A stretch of DNA of 61,787 nucleotides from Thermodesulfobacteriota bacterium (lineage in GTDB: Bacteria; Desulfobacterota; Desulfobulbia; Desulfobulbales; JBFMBH01). Location of the stretch: positions 1-61,787 of the forward strand of contig JBFMBH010000007.1 of NCBI GenBank assembly GCA_040755095.1. Reading direction: 5' to 3'. This document shows positions 1-10,533 of this stretch, one piece after another. The notes beneath the pieces were generated by a model. It saw only the letters and a list, made by a program, of their open reading frames with translations. It was not told the DNA's origin and searched no databases. Numbering within the stretch: the stretch's first letter is position 1; every line of letters starts with the position of its first letter. Position numbers and translations under genes: made by a program.

Positions 1-1433
<1,433 letters not shown>

Positions 1434-1530
1434 GCTCTTTTCCCGATGATGGCTCCCTGACGCCGGCCACGGCCAGCCGGAAACCCCCGGCTCCATGCCC
1501 GGCTGGCTGGCATTCCCTATGGCAGCGACA

Positions 1531-2762
1531 CTATACCTCGATACGGGCCTCGCTGCCGCCAGTCAAAAGGGCATGGATCAAGGTCAGGTATTCCCGGAGA
1601 TGGCGGGTGAGAAGAAAATTCTCTCGCACGAATTCCCGGGCCTTGTTTCCCATCTCGGCGATCAGCTCCCGGTGATGGAGGAGGAAGCGGGTCCGGTGGG
1701 CGGTCCCTTCCGGGGTGCTGACCAGAAAGCCGGTGTGATAGTTCACCACCTGCCGCCGGATGCCCCCCACATCCCCGCCCAGAACCGGCTTGCCCTTCCA
1801 CAGCCCCTCGGTGACGGTCAGCCCGAAGCCCTCGCGGGTGGATTTCTGGATGACGATGGTGGCCAGGCGCTGCAGGGCGTTGATCGTACGGTGGGCGTCC
1901 GGCGGCAGGAGCAGGACATGGATGTCCCGATCCCCCTCGGCGGCCGCCAGCACCTCGTCCAAGACCTCCCTGCCCTCCGGGTCGTCGGTGGCGCCCCCCC
2001 GCCGGCCAGGACCAGCTGCACGGGCAGGATCTGCCGGACCAGGCGGTAGGCCTTGATCACGCCCAGGGGGTCTTTGAAGCGATCGAAGCGGGAGATCTGG
2101 ACCAGGAGGGGCCGGGCCGGGTCCAGGTTGAAGCGGTTGCGCACCGCCTCCAACTCCTCGGCCTCCAGATCCCGGTTCTTGGCGCTCAGGGGGTCGATGC
2201 TGGGAGCCACCAGAAACTGGGGGTGGGGCAGGATCTGGGCGAACTCGGCCATGGAAAAGATGCTGGCGTCGTACTGGGCGACATAGGGCTGCAACGCCTT
2301 CCAGACCGCGCGCACCGGCTGGCTGATATCGATATGCCCCCGCCAGATCCACTTGCCCTTGCGGTTGGGACAAAGCGCCAGGAGGGCCGCCGGCTGCGGA
2401 TCGTGGATGACCACCACCTCCGCCTCCTCCAGCAGCGGCCTGAGCCTCTCGGCGTTGTCCGCGTTGACCTCTTCGTAGACCCGCCAGGCCTTCCGGTCCA
2501 GAAGCACCGGGTGACCCTGGAGCCCGTTATGGATGGACTTGGTGACGGCAAAGAACTCGCCGCTACCCTGGAGCACCTCCCAGTGGGCATCAAGGCCCAG
2601 GTCCCGCATGAGCGGCAGCATCCAGCCCAGGATCTCGGCCACCCCACCCCCTTCCCGGGTGGAATTCACGTGGATCACCCGCCGGCCGGCCAGCTTCCGA
2701 CCCAGCATGCGCAGCTGGTCGATCACCGCCGCCCCCACCACCGCCTCGTAGGCATCTAGCAC
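1531..2762 (-). pseudogene. Trehalose-synthase-like GT4 glycosyltransferase (TreT type), interrupted by a frameshift
   Basis: Glycosyltransferase family 4 protein resembling TreT-type trehalose synthases, which join a nucleotide-activated glucose and glucose. The N-terminal two thirds read in one frame from GTG 2762 (HVNSTREGGGVAEIL, then FLVAPSIDPLSAKNRDL and VQISRFDRFKDP). The C-terminal third (TDDPEGREVLDEV, then STREGFGLTVTEGLWKGKP) reads in a second frame to the stop at 1531. The switch falls at a run of seven C (seven G in the coding strand) at 1994-2000, just after the LAGGG loop. Adding one G or removing two restores a continuous protein of about 410 residues with every family motif. 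This is either a sequencing or assembly homopolymer error or a recent inactivation. The start overlaps the stop of the DUF5752 gene by 7 nt (GTGCTAG), which implies translational coupling. Confidence 0.8.
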
Positions 2763-3412
2763 GGCTGCCCTCCGTGCTCCCGGAGGCGCCGCACCACCTC
2801 GGCCCGCAGCTCCGCCAGGGTGAAGAAGGTGATATCGATGCCATGCAGCGCCTCGACGGCAGGCTGGTATGCCGGACCGGCATCCGTGAGCCAGGCCGAA
2901 AAATCGTCGCTCCCCGCGCGGGTCCGGCGCCGGGCCTCCAGAAAGTGGTAGTAGACGGAGCTGGTGGTCATCCGCTCCACCGCCCGGCACAGCTCCTCGG
3001 GCCGGGCCACCCGGCGGCCGGTATCGAACACCACCGTGGTGGCCTCCATGAAGAAGAGCTCCGAGCCGACAGGCGCCTGCGGCACCACAAAAACCTCGCT
3101 CAGGCGCTGGTCGAGGAGCTCCACGACCTGCTCCCGCAAGGCCTCCAGATCAGGATAGGCATAGGGATCGATGGTGCCCAGCCGCTCGGCGAGAACCCGA
3201 TCCCCGAGGTGAAACTTGGCCCAGACCGCGAAATCGTTCCGGTAGTCCGGGTTGTCGAAGGAGGGCACCAGGGGCGTTTCACAGAAGTGGTGGTACAAAA
3301 CCGCAGGGCTTGCGACCGCCAGCCGCTCCCGGAGCTCCCGCAGGTTGACGGCCGCCGGCAGGCCACTCATGCGGATCAGAAGGGCGCAGTCGCGGATGAC
3401 GAATTCTCCCAT
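2756..3412 (-). CDS. DUF5752 family protein
   Basis: Predicted 218-residue soluble protein of unknown biochemical role. DUF5752-type proteins are commonly encoded next to TreT-like glycosyltransferases, and here the two genes overlap. Visible features are an N-terminal segment beginning MGEFVIRDCALLIRMSG, a central LYHHFCETPLVPSFDNPDYRNDFA-like block (about residues 35-60), and a second half repeating a similar pattern (SSVYYHFLEARRR followed by SDDFSAWLTD). This suggests an internally duplicated fold. The ATG at 3412 was chosen because the conserved N-terminus begins there; the 41 upstream in-frame codons look like non-coding sequence. It probably supports or regulates trehalose or glycogen-like sugar synthesis with its partner, which is inference from adjacency. 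Confidence 0.72.
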   Translation of the reverse strand: MGEFVIRDCALLIRMSGLPAAVNLRELRERLAVASPAVLYHHFCETPLVPSFDNPDYRNDFAVWAKFHLGDRVLAERLGTIDPYAYPDLEALREQVVELLDQRLSEVFVVPQAPVGSELFFMEATTVVFDTGRRVARPEELCRAVERMTTSSVYYHFLEARRRTRAGSDDFSAWLTDAGPAYQPAVEALHGIDITFFTLAELRAEVVRRLREHGGQPC

Positions 3413-3843
3413 GCCTTGGCCCCCGAAGCGTGAAAGGCGGCTGCCGGTCGGCGGTTGCCGCCCCGGGTCACCCAGGACCGGAGGCAACAGCTGGCCGCCA
3501 GGCGCCAATCCTCCTGGTCGGATACCTGAATCCACCGCCGGCTGTCAAGGGGAACTGTCCCGGCCGGATGGCGGTGGCCGCTGCCGCCTGGCCGCGGCGC
3601 GGGGCCTATCCTGGCCTGTTTCCGCTACGATTTGCTGTTCCCACCCGGAGACGCCTCTGCTATCCTGAGAAGGGCCTTGACCGCAGACCGCTTGCGGCGT
3701 GAGCCTGCTTCACACGGATGACACCTGCTGCACGGAGCCGACAACGGGCACGCTGCCTGGAGCCAACGGCCTGTCCCCGGAAGAGCCGTTCGTGTCGGCC
3801 ACCGGCTGTGGCCGGTTCCCGGGCTGGGAGGGAGGGACGCAGG
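3413..3843. other. Divergent intergenic region, no gene seen
   Basis: About 430 bases between the divergently transcribed DUF5752 and chemoreceptor genes. Open frames here have no family signature and unlikely composition. The right end carries a strong ribosome binding site (GGGAGGGAGGGA) for the chemoreceptor at 3844. Promoters for both flanking genes must lie here, but no convincing -35/-10 pair was found. Confidence 0.5.
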
Positions 3844-6153
3844 ATGAGCAGGATGACGGTTGGAGGGCGGATGGGGATCGGTTTCGGCACGGTGCTGGTG
3901 CTCCTGGGGCTGGTTCTGGCCTTGAGCGTCGCGGGCATCAGCTCCATTGTCGGCACCGCCGGCGGGGTGGTGGCGGGCAGCCAGCTGGACACCGAGCTGG
4001 GCAACCGGTTCCTGGACCATCTGCGCTGGCGGGACAAGGTGCTGGCGGTGCTGAGCGAGGGCACCGCCGCCTCCTTCGAGGTGGAGAAGGACCCCCGGCA
4101 CTGTGCCTTCGGCCAGTGGTATTACGGTGCGGGCCGGCAGGAGGCCCAGGCCCTGGTGCCTGCCCTGGCGCCCCTCCTGGCGGAGATGGAGGCGTCCCAT
4201 TCGGCCCTGCATCAGTCGGTGGTCGACATGGAGGCCCTCTACCGCCCGGCCGACCGGCTTTTGCCCACCACCCTGGCCACGATCCAGAACGCCCACCTGC
4301 GCTGGGCAGCGGCGGTGCGGGATGCCCTGGTGGAGAAACGGTCCAGCCTGGGGGTCGAGCTTGACCCCACCCGCTGCGGCCTGGGTCAATGGCTGGCCGC
4401 CAGCGGCTCCCGGCAGGCCTATGCAGCCGCCAGCCCGGCCTTCCGCCAGGCCTTCGACGCCCTGGTGGCCGCCCACGAACGGCTCCATGCCTCCGGCCGG
4501 GCCATCGAGGGCAAGATGGCCTTCGAGGCTGCGACCGCCGCCGAGAAGGACCTGCAGGCGGCCCAGGCGCAGCTCCACCTGGCAGACAGTGAGGTCTTCT
4601 CCAGCATCACCTCTGTGATGGAGGAGTACATCAACCCCAGGCGGGACGCGGCCCAAAGCTCTGGCGACTTGGCCCGCATCCGCCACTGGAACGATCTCGA
4701 CATGTTCACCAACGAGGAGGTCCTGCAGGGCTTCCTCATGGCGAGCCTGCTCCTGGGCCGCCTCCAGACCGCCGGCGACAGCAGCGCGGTCTGGGACGGA
4801 TTCCAGGAGCAGTGCCGGCAGCTGGCCGCCGGGCTGGCCCACTGGCAGCAGCTGGTTCAGGGCGATCCCACCCTGGAGGCCCTGGCCGGCCGCGTCACCA
4901 CGACGATCGACGGCTGGCAGGCGGCGGCGGACGCCTTCTGGCGCGCCCTCCAGGAGGAGCGCCAGGCGGCGGCCACCATCGCCGAGGCCGTCCGCATCCA
5001 TGATGAGGAGACCCGGCCGCTGCTCCGGGAGGTTCTGGGGCAGCTGGACGCCATGAAGAGCGAGGCCGTGTCGGCCCTGGAAGGGTACGAGCGGGCACGG
5101 GACATCTTCAAGACCGAGACCGCTCCGGCCCTGGCCGCGGTGAGCGAGCTGTTCACTCGGCTGCGAGCCACCGTCAGGGAGAGCATCGGCACCGACACCG
5201 CCATTCTGGCTGCTGCCGAGAGGGCGCAAGCCCGAGTGCTGGCCGCCGGCGGCCTGGCCCTGACCGCCGGCCTCGTGGCGGCCTGGCTCATCACCCAAGG
5301 CCTGACCCGCCTGCTTTCCCGGGTCTCGGCCGGGATGCACCAGGGCGCCACCCAGGTCCGGCAGCAGGCCCAGCAGCAGGCCGGGGCCGGTCAGAGCCTG
5401 GCAGAAGGGGTGGCTGAGCAGGCAGCCAGCCTGGAAGAGACCTCCGCAGCCGTGGAAGAGATGGCCGCCATGTCGCAGCAGAATGCGGACAACGCCAGCC
5501 TGGCCAACGGGGTGATGCAGGAGGTGAGCGGTGTGGTCCGGCAGGCGGACGCCGTCACCCGGGACCTCACCCAGGCCATGGCCGCCATTGCAGCCAGCAG
5601 CAGCGATACGGCCAAGATCATCCGCGCCATCGACGATATCGCCTTCCAGACCAATCTCCTCGCCCTGAATGCTGCCGTGGAAGCGGCCCGAGCCGGCGAA
5701 TCCGGAGCCGGCTTTGCGGTGGTCGCCGACGAGGTGCGCGGCCTGGCCGGCCGGGCCGCCGAAGCGGCCCGGCACACCGGCACCCTCATCGAGTCCACCA
5801 TGGACAAGGTCCGGGCTGGCACCGCCCTGGCGGACCGCACCAACCAGGCCTTCGCGTCCCTGGCGGCCAGTGCCGGCAAGGTGGAGGCCCTCTTGGCCGA
5901 GATCGCCGCCGCCTCCCGGGACCAGGCCAAGGGGGTCGAGGAGATCAGCACCGTGGTCAGCCGGATGGATCAGGTGGTGCAGCAGACCGCGGCCAATGCC
6001 GAAGAGTCCGCCGCCGCGGCCTCCGAGCTGCATCGCCTGGCCGAGGGCATGCAGGGCGAAATGGCGACCCTGATGCTCCTGACCACCGGCCAGGCCGCGG
6101 CCACCGACACCCCCCCCGGCTCCGTCCCCGGTCGCCTGACCCTCCCCCGCTGA
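3844..6153 (+). CDS. Methyl-accepting chemotaxis protein with two tandem CZB zinc-binding domains
   Basis: Chemoreceptor of 769 residues. A first membrane segment (about 12-35) is followed by a large extracytoplasmic region, a second membrane segment (about 467-490, [15 protein letters not shown]), and a C-terminal signalling domain with the hairpin tip around [19 protein letters not shown]. The outer region holds two copies of the chemoreceptor zinc-binding (CZB) pattern. The first has HLRW at His59, CAFGQWYY at Cys87, and His119/His123. The second has HLRW at His151, CGLGQWL at Cys178, and His211/His215. Each supplies the 3His/1Cys zinc ligands of the family. CZB domains are usually cytoplasmic and single, so a tandem pair between the membrane segments is unusual. 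No HAMP domain is obvious. The start at 3844 has GGGAGGGACGCAGG upstream. The likely stimulus is zinc or an oxidant acting on the zinc site (inference). Confidence 0.9.
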   Translation: MSRMTVGGRMGIGFGTVLVLLGLVLALSVAGISSIVGTAGGVVAGSQLDTELGNRFLDHLRWRDKVLAVLSEGTAASFEVEKDPRHCAFGQWYYGAGRQEAQALVPALAPLLAEMEASHSALHQSVVDMEALYRPADRLLPTTLATIQNAHLRWAAAVRDALVEKRSSLGVELDPTRCGLGQWLAASGSRQAYAAASPAFRQAFDALVAAHERLHASGRAIEGKMAFEAATAAEKDLQAAQAQLHLADSEVFSSITSVMEEYINPRRDAAQSSGDLARIRHWNDLDMFTNEEVLQGFLMASLLLGRLQTAGDSSAVWDGFQEQCRQLAAGLAHWQQLVQGDPTLEALAGRVTTTIDGWQAAADAFWRALQEERQAAATIAEAVRIHDEETRPLLREVLGQLDAMKSEAVSALEGYERARDIFKTETAPALAAVSELFTRLRATVRESIGTDTAILAAAERAQARVLAAGGLALTAGLVAAWLITQGLTRLLSRVSAGMHQGATQVRQQAQQQAGAGQSLAEGVAEQAASLEETSAAVEEMAAMSQQNADNASLANGVMQEVSGVVRQADAVTRDLTQAMAAIAASSSDTAKIIRAIDDIAFQTNLLALNAAVEAARAGESGAGFAVVADEVRGLAGRAAEAARHTGTLIESTMDKVRAGTALADRTNQAFASLAASAGKVEALLAEIAAASRDQAKGVEEISTVVSRMDQVVQQTAANAEESAAAASELHRLAEGMQGEMATLMLLTTGQAAATDTPPGSVPGRLTLPR

Positions 6154-6180
6154 CCAGCCGCCGCATCGCCTCAGCCCTGC

Positions 6181-6223
6181 CCCGGGGCCGCCCTCCTGCC
6201 GGAGAGCGGCCCCGGGCCTTTTT
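6181..6223 (+). terminator. Rho-independent terminator after the CZB chemoreceptor gene
   Basis: An 11-bp GC stem, CCCGGGGCCGC at 6181-6191 pairing with GCGGCCCCGGG at 6206-6216, is followed by CCTTTTTGG. It lies about 28 bases after the chemoreceptor stop. Confidence 0.8.
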
Positions 6224-6384
6224 GGCGGCACCGCGGGGGCGCAGCCCCGCTGTCCTGAGCACCTGCCGGCCCGGCAGGTGCCGGCGGCAGCAAAGGCATG
6301 GCCCCCACCGCCGGCGGCCATGGCCAGGTGGTGGTTTCGTACGGGTTCTAGGGCTGGCGCTGCCAAGACGCCGCGCCTGGTCTT

Positions 6385-6431
6385 CCAAAAGACAAGGGGC
6401 CGCCCCCCGATGTGGGGAGGGCAGCCCCTTG
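6385..6431 (-). terminator. Rho-independent terminator after groEL
   Basis: On the minus strand, CAAGGGGC pairs with GCCCCTTG (6424-6431 with 6393-6400), extended past one mismatch by GGGC/GCCC. A TCTTTT tract follows. It begins about 29 bases beyond the groEL stop. Confidence 0.8.
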
Positions 6432-6459
6432 TTGGTCTTCTGCGGAGGCGGCCAGCGGC

Positions 6460-8109
<1,650 letters not shown>

Positions 8110-8166
8110 TTATCGGTTCTTGGTTGCGTCCGTCGATGTCAGCGTCTGCACGACCCTGCCGGGTCG

Positions 8167-8457
8167 TTACTTCTCCACGATGGCCAGCACGTCGTCCTCC
8201 CGGAGGATGAGGTACTCCTCGCCCTCCAGCTTGACCTCGGTGCCGCCGTACTTGCCGAACAGGATGATATCCCCTTCCTTGACGTCCAGGGTCATCCGCT
8301 CACCCTTGTCGTTCAGCTTGCCCTTGCCAACCGCCACCACCTTGCCCTCCACCGGCTTCTCTTTGGCGGTGTCCGGGATGATGATGCCACCCTTCGTCTT
8401 CTGCTCCTCCTCCACACGCTTGACCAGGATGCGGTCATTCAACGGCCGAATCTTCAT
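8167..8457 (-). CDS. groES: Co-chaperonin GroES (10 kDa)
   Basis: Heptameric lid of the GroEL cage; the 96-residue length is typical. Conserved features include the N-terminal [18 protein letters not shown], the mobile-loop region [15 protein letters not shown] and the core [26 protein letters not shown]. The start at 8457 is preceded by GTAGGAGGAGGTTTGCACA, a strong ribosome binding site. It is the first gene of the groES-groEL operon and has a long leader (see the promoter and hairpin entries). Confidence 0.98.
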   Translation of the reverse strand: MKIRPLNDRILVKRVEEEQKTKGGIIIPDTAKEKPVEGKVVAVGKGKLNDKGERMTLDVKEGDIILFGKYGGTEVKLEGEEYLILREDDVLAIVEK

Positions 8458-8504
8458 TGTGCAAACCTCCTCCTACGCTGTCGAGTTGTTGGGTGATGAC
8501 CGGC

Positions 8505-8521
8505 GGGGCGCAGGGCGCCCC
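8505..8521. other. GC hairpin in the groES leader
   Basis: A perfect 7-bp inverted repeat, GGGGCGC-AGG-GCGCCCC, lies about 50 bases upstream of the groES start codon. It could form a leader hairpin affecting translation or mRNA stability. It lacks a T-tract and does not match the CIRCE operator. Confidence 0.4.
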
Positions 8522-8586
8522 AGGGAAAAACACAAGAAAAACAACAAGATCGGCGAGAATCCCCTTGCCGGGCTCGCGAATGGCGC

Positions 8587-8618
8587 AAATGGTAGTCACG
8601 GGCCTTTCGAAAATCAAG
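8587..8618 (-). promoter_or_regulatory. Possible heat-shock (sigma-32-like) promoter for groES-groEL
   Basis: On the minus strand CTTGATT (8612-8618) is followed after 16 bases by CTACCATTT (8587-8595). This is similar to the sigma-32 pattern CTTGAAA with CCCCATnT but not identical. It lies about 130 bases upstream of groES. No CIRCE element was seen. Confidence 0.35.
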
Positions 8619-8656
8619 GGCAGGCCGGGAAAAATCCGCTACCAAGGGACGAGACG

Positions 8657-9100
8657 TCAAGGGCGGGCGCGAAGCCGGTCCAGGACCAGACCAAAAAAGC
8701 GAAGGCCGCGGCCCTGGAACAGCCAGCCCAGATGGGCGTGGCAGCGGCAGCACAGGACGTAGCTCCAGGCGCAGCCGGGGAACCAGGTATGCTCCAGGGT
8801 GGGCAGGCCGGCCGCGCTGGCCCCAGGCGCCGCGTCAAAACAGCCGATGGTGAAGGCAAAGCCCGCCGGGTTGAAGAAGGTGTGGACATGACCACCGGCA
8901 ACAGCGATCGCAGCCTCGGGCGTGGTGACTGGCTGGCCGCAGGCCGCGCACAGCAGCTGCGGTCCTTCGCCAGGGTGCGGGCGGCCCGGGCGGGCTTCCT
9001 CATGCTGCACCGGGACGATCTCGCTGGCCGGGCGCAACAGGTGCCAGGGCAGGACATGGTCTTCCGGGCCGATCCGGGCCGATGGTGACCAAGAAAACAT
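8657..9100 (-). CDS. Cereblon-like CULT-domain protein
   Basis: Small 147-residue protein whose C-terminal part (about residues 48-145) carries every hallmark of the CULT domain, the thalidomide-binding domain of eukaryotic cereblon that also occurs as stand-alone bacterial proteins. The zinc ligands are Cys51/Cys54 (LCAACG) and Cys117/Cys120 (CCRC). The aromatic cage appears as His104, Trp106 (EHTWFPG), Trp112 (AW) and Trp126/Phe128 (HLGWLF). An NPAGF motif is at residues 77-81. Some 45 N-terminal residues precede the domain. No catalytic partner such as a Lon N-domain is fused. The start ATG at 9100 lacks a strong ribosome binding site and lies 13 bases after the read-through stop of arsS, so the two are probably co-transcribed. 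The natural ligand is unknown; uridine-like and cyclic-imide compounds bind known members. Confidence 0.82.
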   Translation of the reverse strand: MFSWSPSARIGPEDHVLPWHLLRPASEIVPVQHEEARPGRPHPGEGPQLLCAACGQPVTTPEAAIAVAGGHVHTFFNPAGFAFTIGCFDAAPGASAAGLPTLEHTWFPGCAWSYVLCCRCHAHLGWLFQGRGLRFFGLVLDRLRARP

Positions 9101-9137
9101 GGCTTTGGCCAACCTAGGCCGCGATGGAGCCGCCTCA
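9101..9137 (-). promoter_or_regulatory. Candidate selenocysteine insertion signal (UGA plus bacterial SECIS-like hairpin)
   Basis: The in-frame UGA at 9135-9137 is followed on the minus strand by 18 bases and then a hairpin. GGCC (9117-9120) pairs with GGCC (9107-9110) around the loop UAGGUU, and an outer GGCU/AGCC pairing (9128-9131 with 9101-9104) extends it. The UGA-to-loop distance fits bacterial SECIS elements. The loop has GG but not within its first two bases, so the match is imperfect. Confidence 0.5.
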
Positions 9138-10118
9138 GGTGAAGCCGGCACCCGCGGTGCAGGCGTAGCAGTGGTCACCCACCGCGATGGGCCGTCCTGC
9201 CAATGGCAGGGTCGCCAAGTCCTGGACCCGGAGGCGACCGGCCTCCCAGGTAAGCCCTGCCGCCAGGTTGAAATCGCAGTCCGCCAGTTGGCCATGCCAG
9301 CCCACGGAAACGAGCGTCCGGCACATGAGGCCGTCCAGGGTGCAGGGATTGAAGCACGCCGCCAACCGGCCCTGGTAGCGCTCCAGGTTGCCTGAGGACT
9401 TGAGCCAGGAGCGGAAGCGGCCCAGGGGCGCGTTGGCGAAGGTGAAGAGCCGGTTGAAGCGGATCCCCCAGCGGCTGGCCAGGACCCGCCGGAACTGGCG
9501 TTGGGCCTGCTCCTGGCCGGGCGGCAGGAAGGCACCGGCGGGATTGACCACCAGGTTAAGGGTCAGGCCGGTGTCCTCCTGGCCGTAGCCCAGCCGGTTA
9601 AGGGCCGCCAGCGCCGCCAGACTGCGCTCCCAGACCCCGCGGCCGCGCAGGCTCGCGGTCTGGCCGGGATCGGTGGAGGGGAAGGAGGCCACCAGCGCCA
9701 CCTGCAGGCGCCGCAGGAGATCCAGCAGCGGCCGGCCGCCGGGCTCGGTGATGAGGGTAAGGTTGGTGCGGAAGAGCAACTGCCGGCCGGGTTGCACCAG
9801 GCCGGCCACCAGTTCCTCGATCCCGGGCACCAGCTCCGGGGCGCCGCCGGTGATGTCGCAGACGTCTACCCGGGCGGTGGCGGCATAGGCCATGACCGCA
9901 GCCATGGTCTCGCCGTCCATGATCTCCGGGCGATCCGGGCCGGCCTCCAGATGGCAGTGGCGGCAGGTCTGGTTGCACAGCCGGCCGACGTTGATCTGCA
10001 GGGTGGTGATCCCCGTGCGCCGCAGCTCCAGGCCCTGGCCCTCCAGGCGCCGGGCAAAAGGCAGCCAGCTGGCCCGCTCCGGGGCGCCCTCCTCCTGGGC
10101 GGCGGACTGGAGGCTCAC
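9114..10118 (-). CDS. arsS: Arsenosugar biosynthesis radical SAM protein ArsS, predicted selenoprotein
   Basis: Radical SAM enzyme of the ArsS family, which builds the arsenosugar precursor from a methylated arsenical and the SAM-derived deoxyadenosyl group. The [4Fe-4S] motif CNQTCRHC sits at about residues 48-55 after LQINVGRL. A C-terminal Cys-rich region follows (CFNPCTLDGLMC, then CDFN, then CYACTAGAGFT). In family members the segment after GAG usually ends with a Cys before GG. Here that codon is UGA at 9135-9137, and reading continues in frame through GGSIAA to a TAG at 9114. Selenocysteine forms of this family are known, so the UGA is read as Sec (about 334 residues). A conventional caller would stop at 9135. 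The start GTG at 10118 lies 13 bases after the AhpD-like gene; an upstream in-frame start would overlap that gene heavily. No arsM lies beside it. Confidence 0.82.
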
Positions 10119-10131
10119 GGGCAGCGGCTGA

Positions 10132-10464
10132 TCACAAGGAGATGTCCCGGGCCCGGCGGCGCATCTGCACGCCGTGCACCAGGGAGGCGCCGCCCCGGAT
10201 GGCAGCTGCCACATGCACCGCCTCGGTCATTTCGGCCAGGGTGCCCCCCTTCTCCAGGCAGCCAGTCGTGTAGGCATCGATGCAGTACGGGCATTGCAGG
10301 GCGTGGGCCACGGCCAGGGCGATGAGTGCCTTCTCCCGCTCGCTCAGCGCCCCCTCGGCGAATACCGACTGGTAGTACGCGAAAAACTTTTCGGCCAGCT
10401 CTGGCGCCTCATTGCCGATCTCGGCGAAGCAGGCCAGATCTTGGCACTGGTAGTAGTCGGACAC
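10132..10464 (-). CDS. Arsenosugar-associated AhpD/carboxymuconolactone decarboxylase-like protein
   Basis: A 110-residue member of the AhpD-like peroxidase family that accompanies ArsS in many genomes. The core is EGALSEREKALIALAVAHAL followed by the redox motif CPYC (in QCPYCIDAYTTGC), then EAVHVAAAIRGGASLVHG. The CxxC cysteines should be the active pair; here they are ordinary Cys, not UGA. The start is GTG at 10464, fixed by GGAGGAG five bases upstream; an earlier in-frame ATG would place that ribosome binding site inside the gene. It is the first gene of the arsenosugar cluster and is followed directly by arsS. Its exact chemistry is not established. Confidence 0.85.
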   Translation of the reverse strand: MSDYYQCQDLACFAEIGNEAPELAEKFFAYYQSVFAEGALSEREKALIALAVAHALQCPYCIDAYTTGCLEKGGTLAEMTEAVHVAAAIRGGASLVHGVQMRRRARDISL

Positions 10465-10533
10465 AGCTCTCCTCCGCATTTCTTGACGAGCCGCTCCTGC
10501 CGCCACCGTCCGGCGACCGGCGCGGCATCCTGG

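Noticed and set aside
3625-6366. A 913-codon minus-strand open frame opposite the CZB chemoreceptor
   Set aside because: Gly/Leu/His-rich shadow of the plus-strand coding sequence in GC-rich DNA; the opposite strand has clear CZB and signalling motifs.
8459-8656. CIRCE operator upstream of groES
   Set aside because: No TTAGCACTC-N9-GAGTGCTAA match; only a weak sigma-32-like pair and a GC hairpin were seen.
10119-10214. Upstream ATG start for arsS at 10214
   Set aside because: It would overlap the AhpD-like gene by 83 bases, and the added residues are unlike ArsS N-termini. GTG 10118 fits family length.
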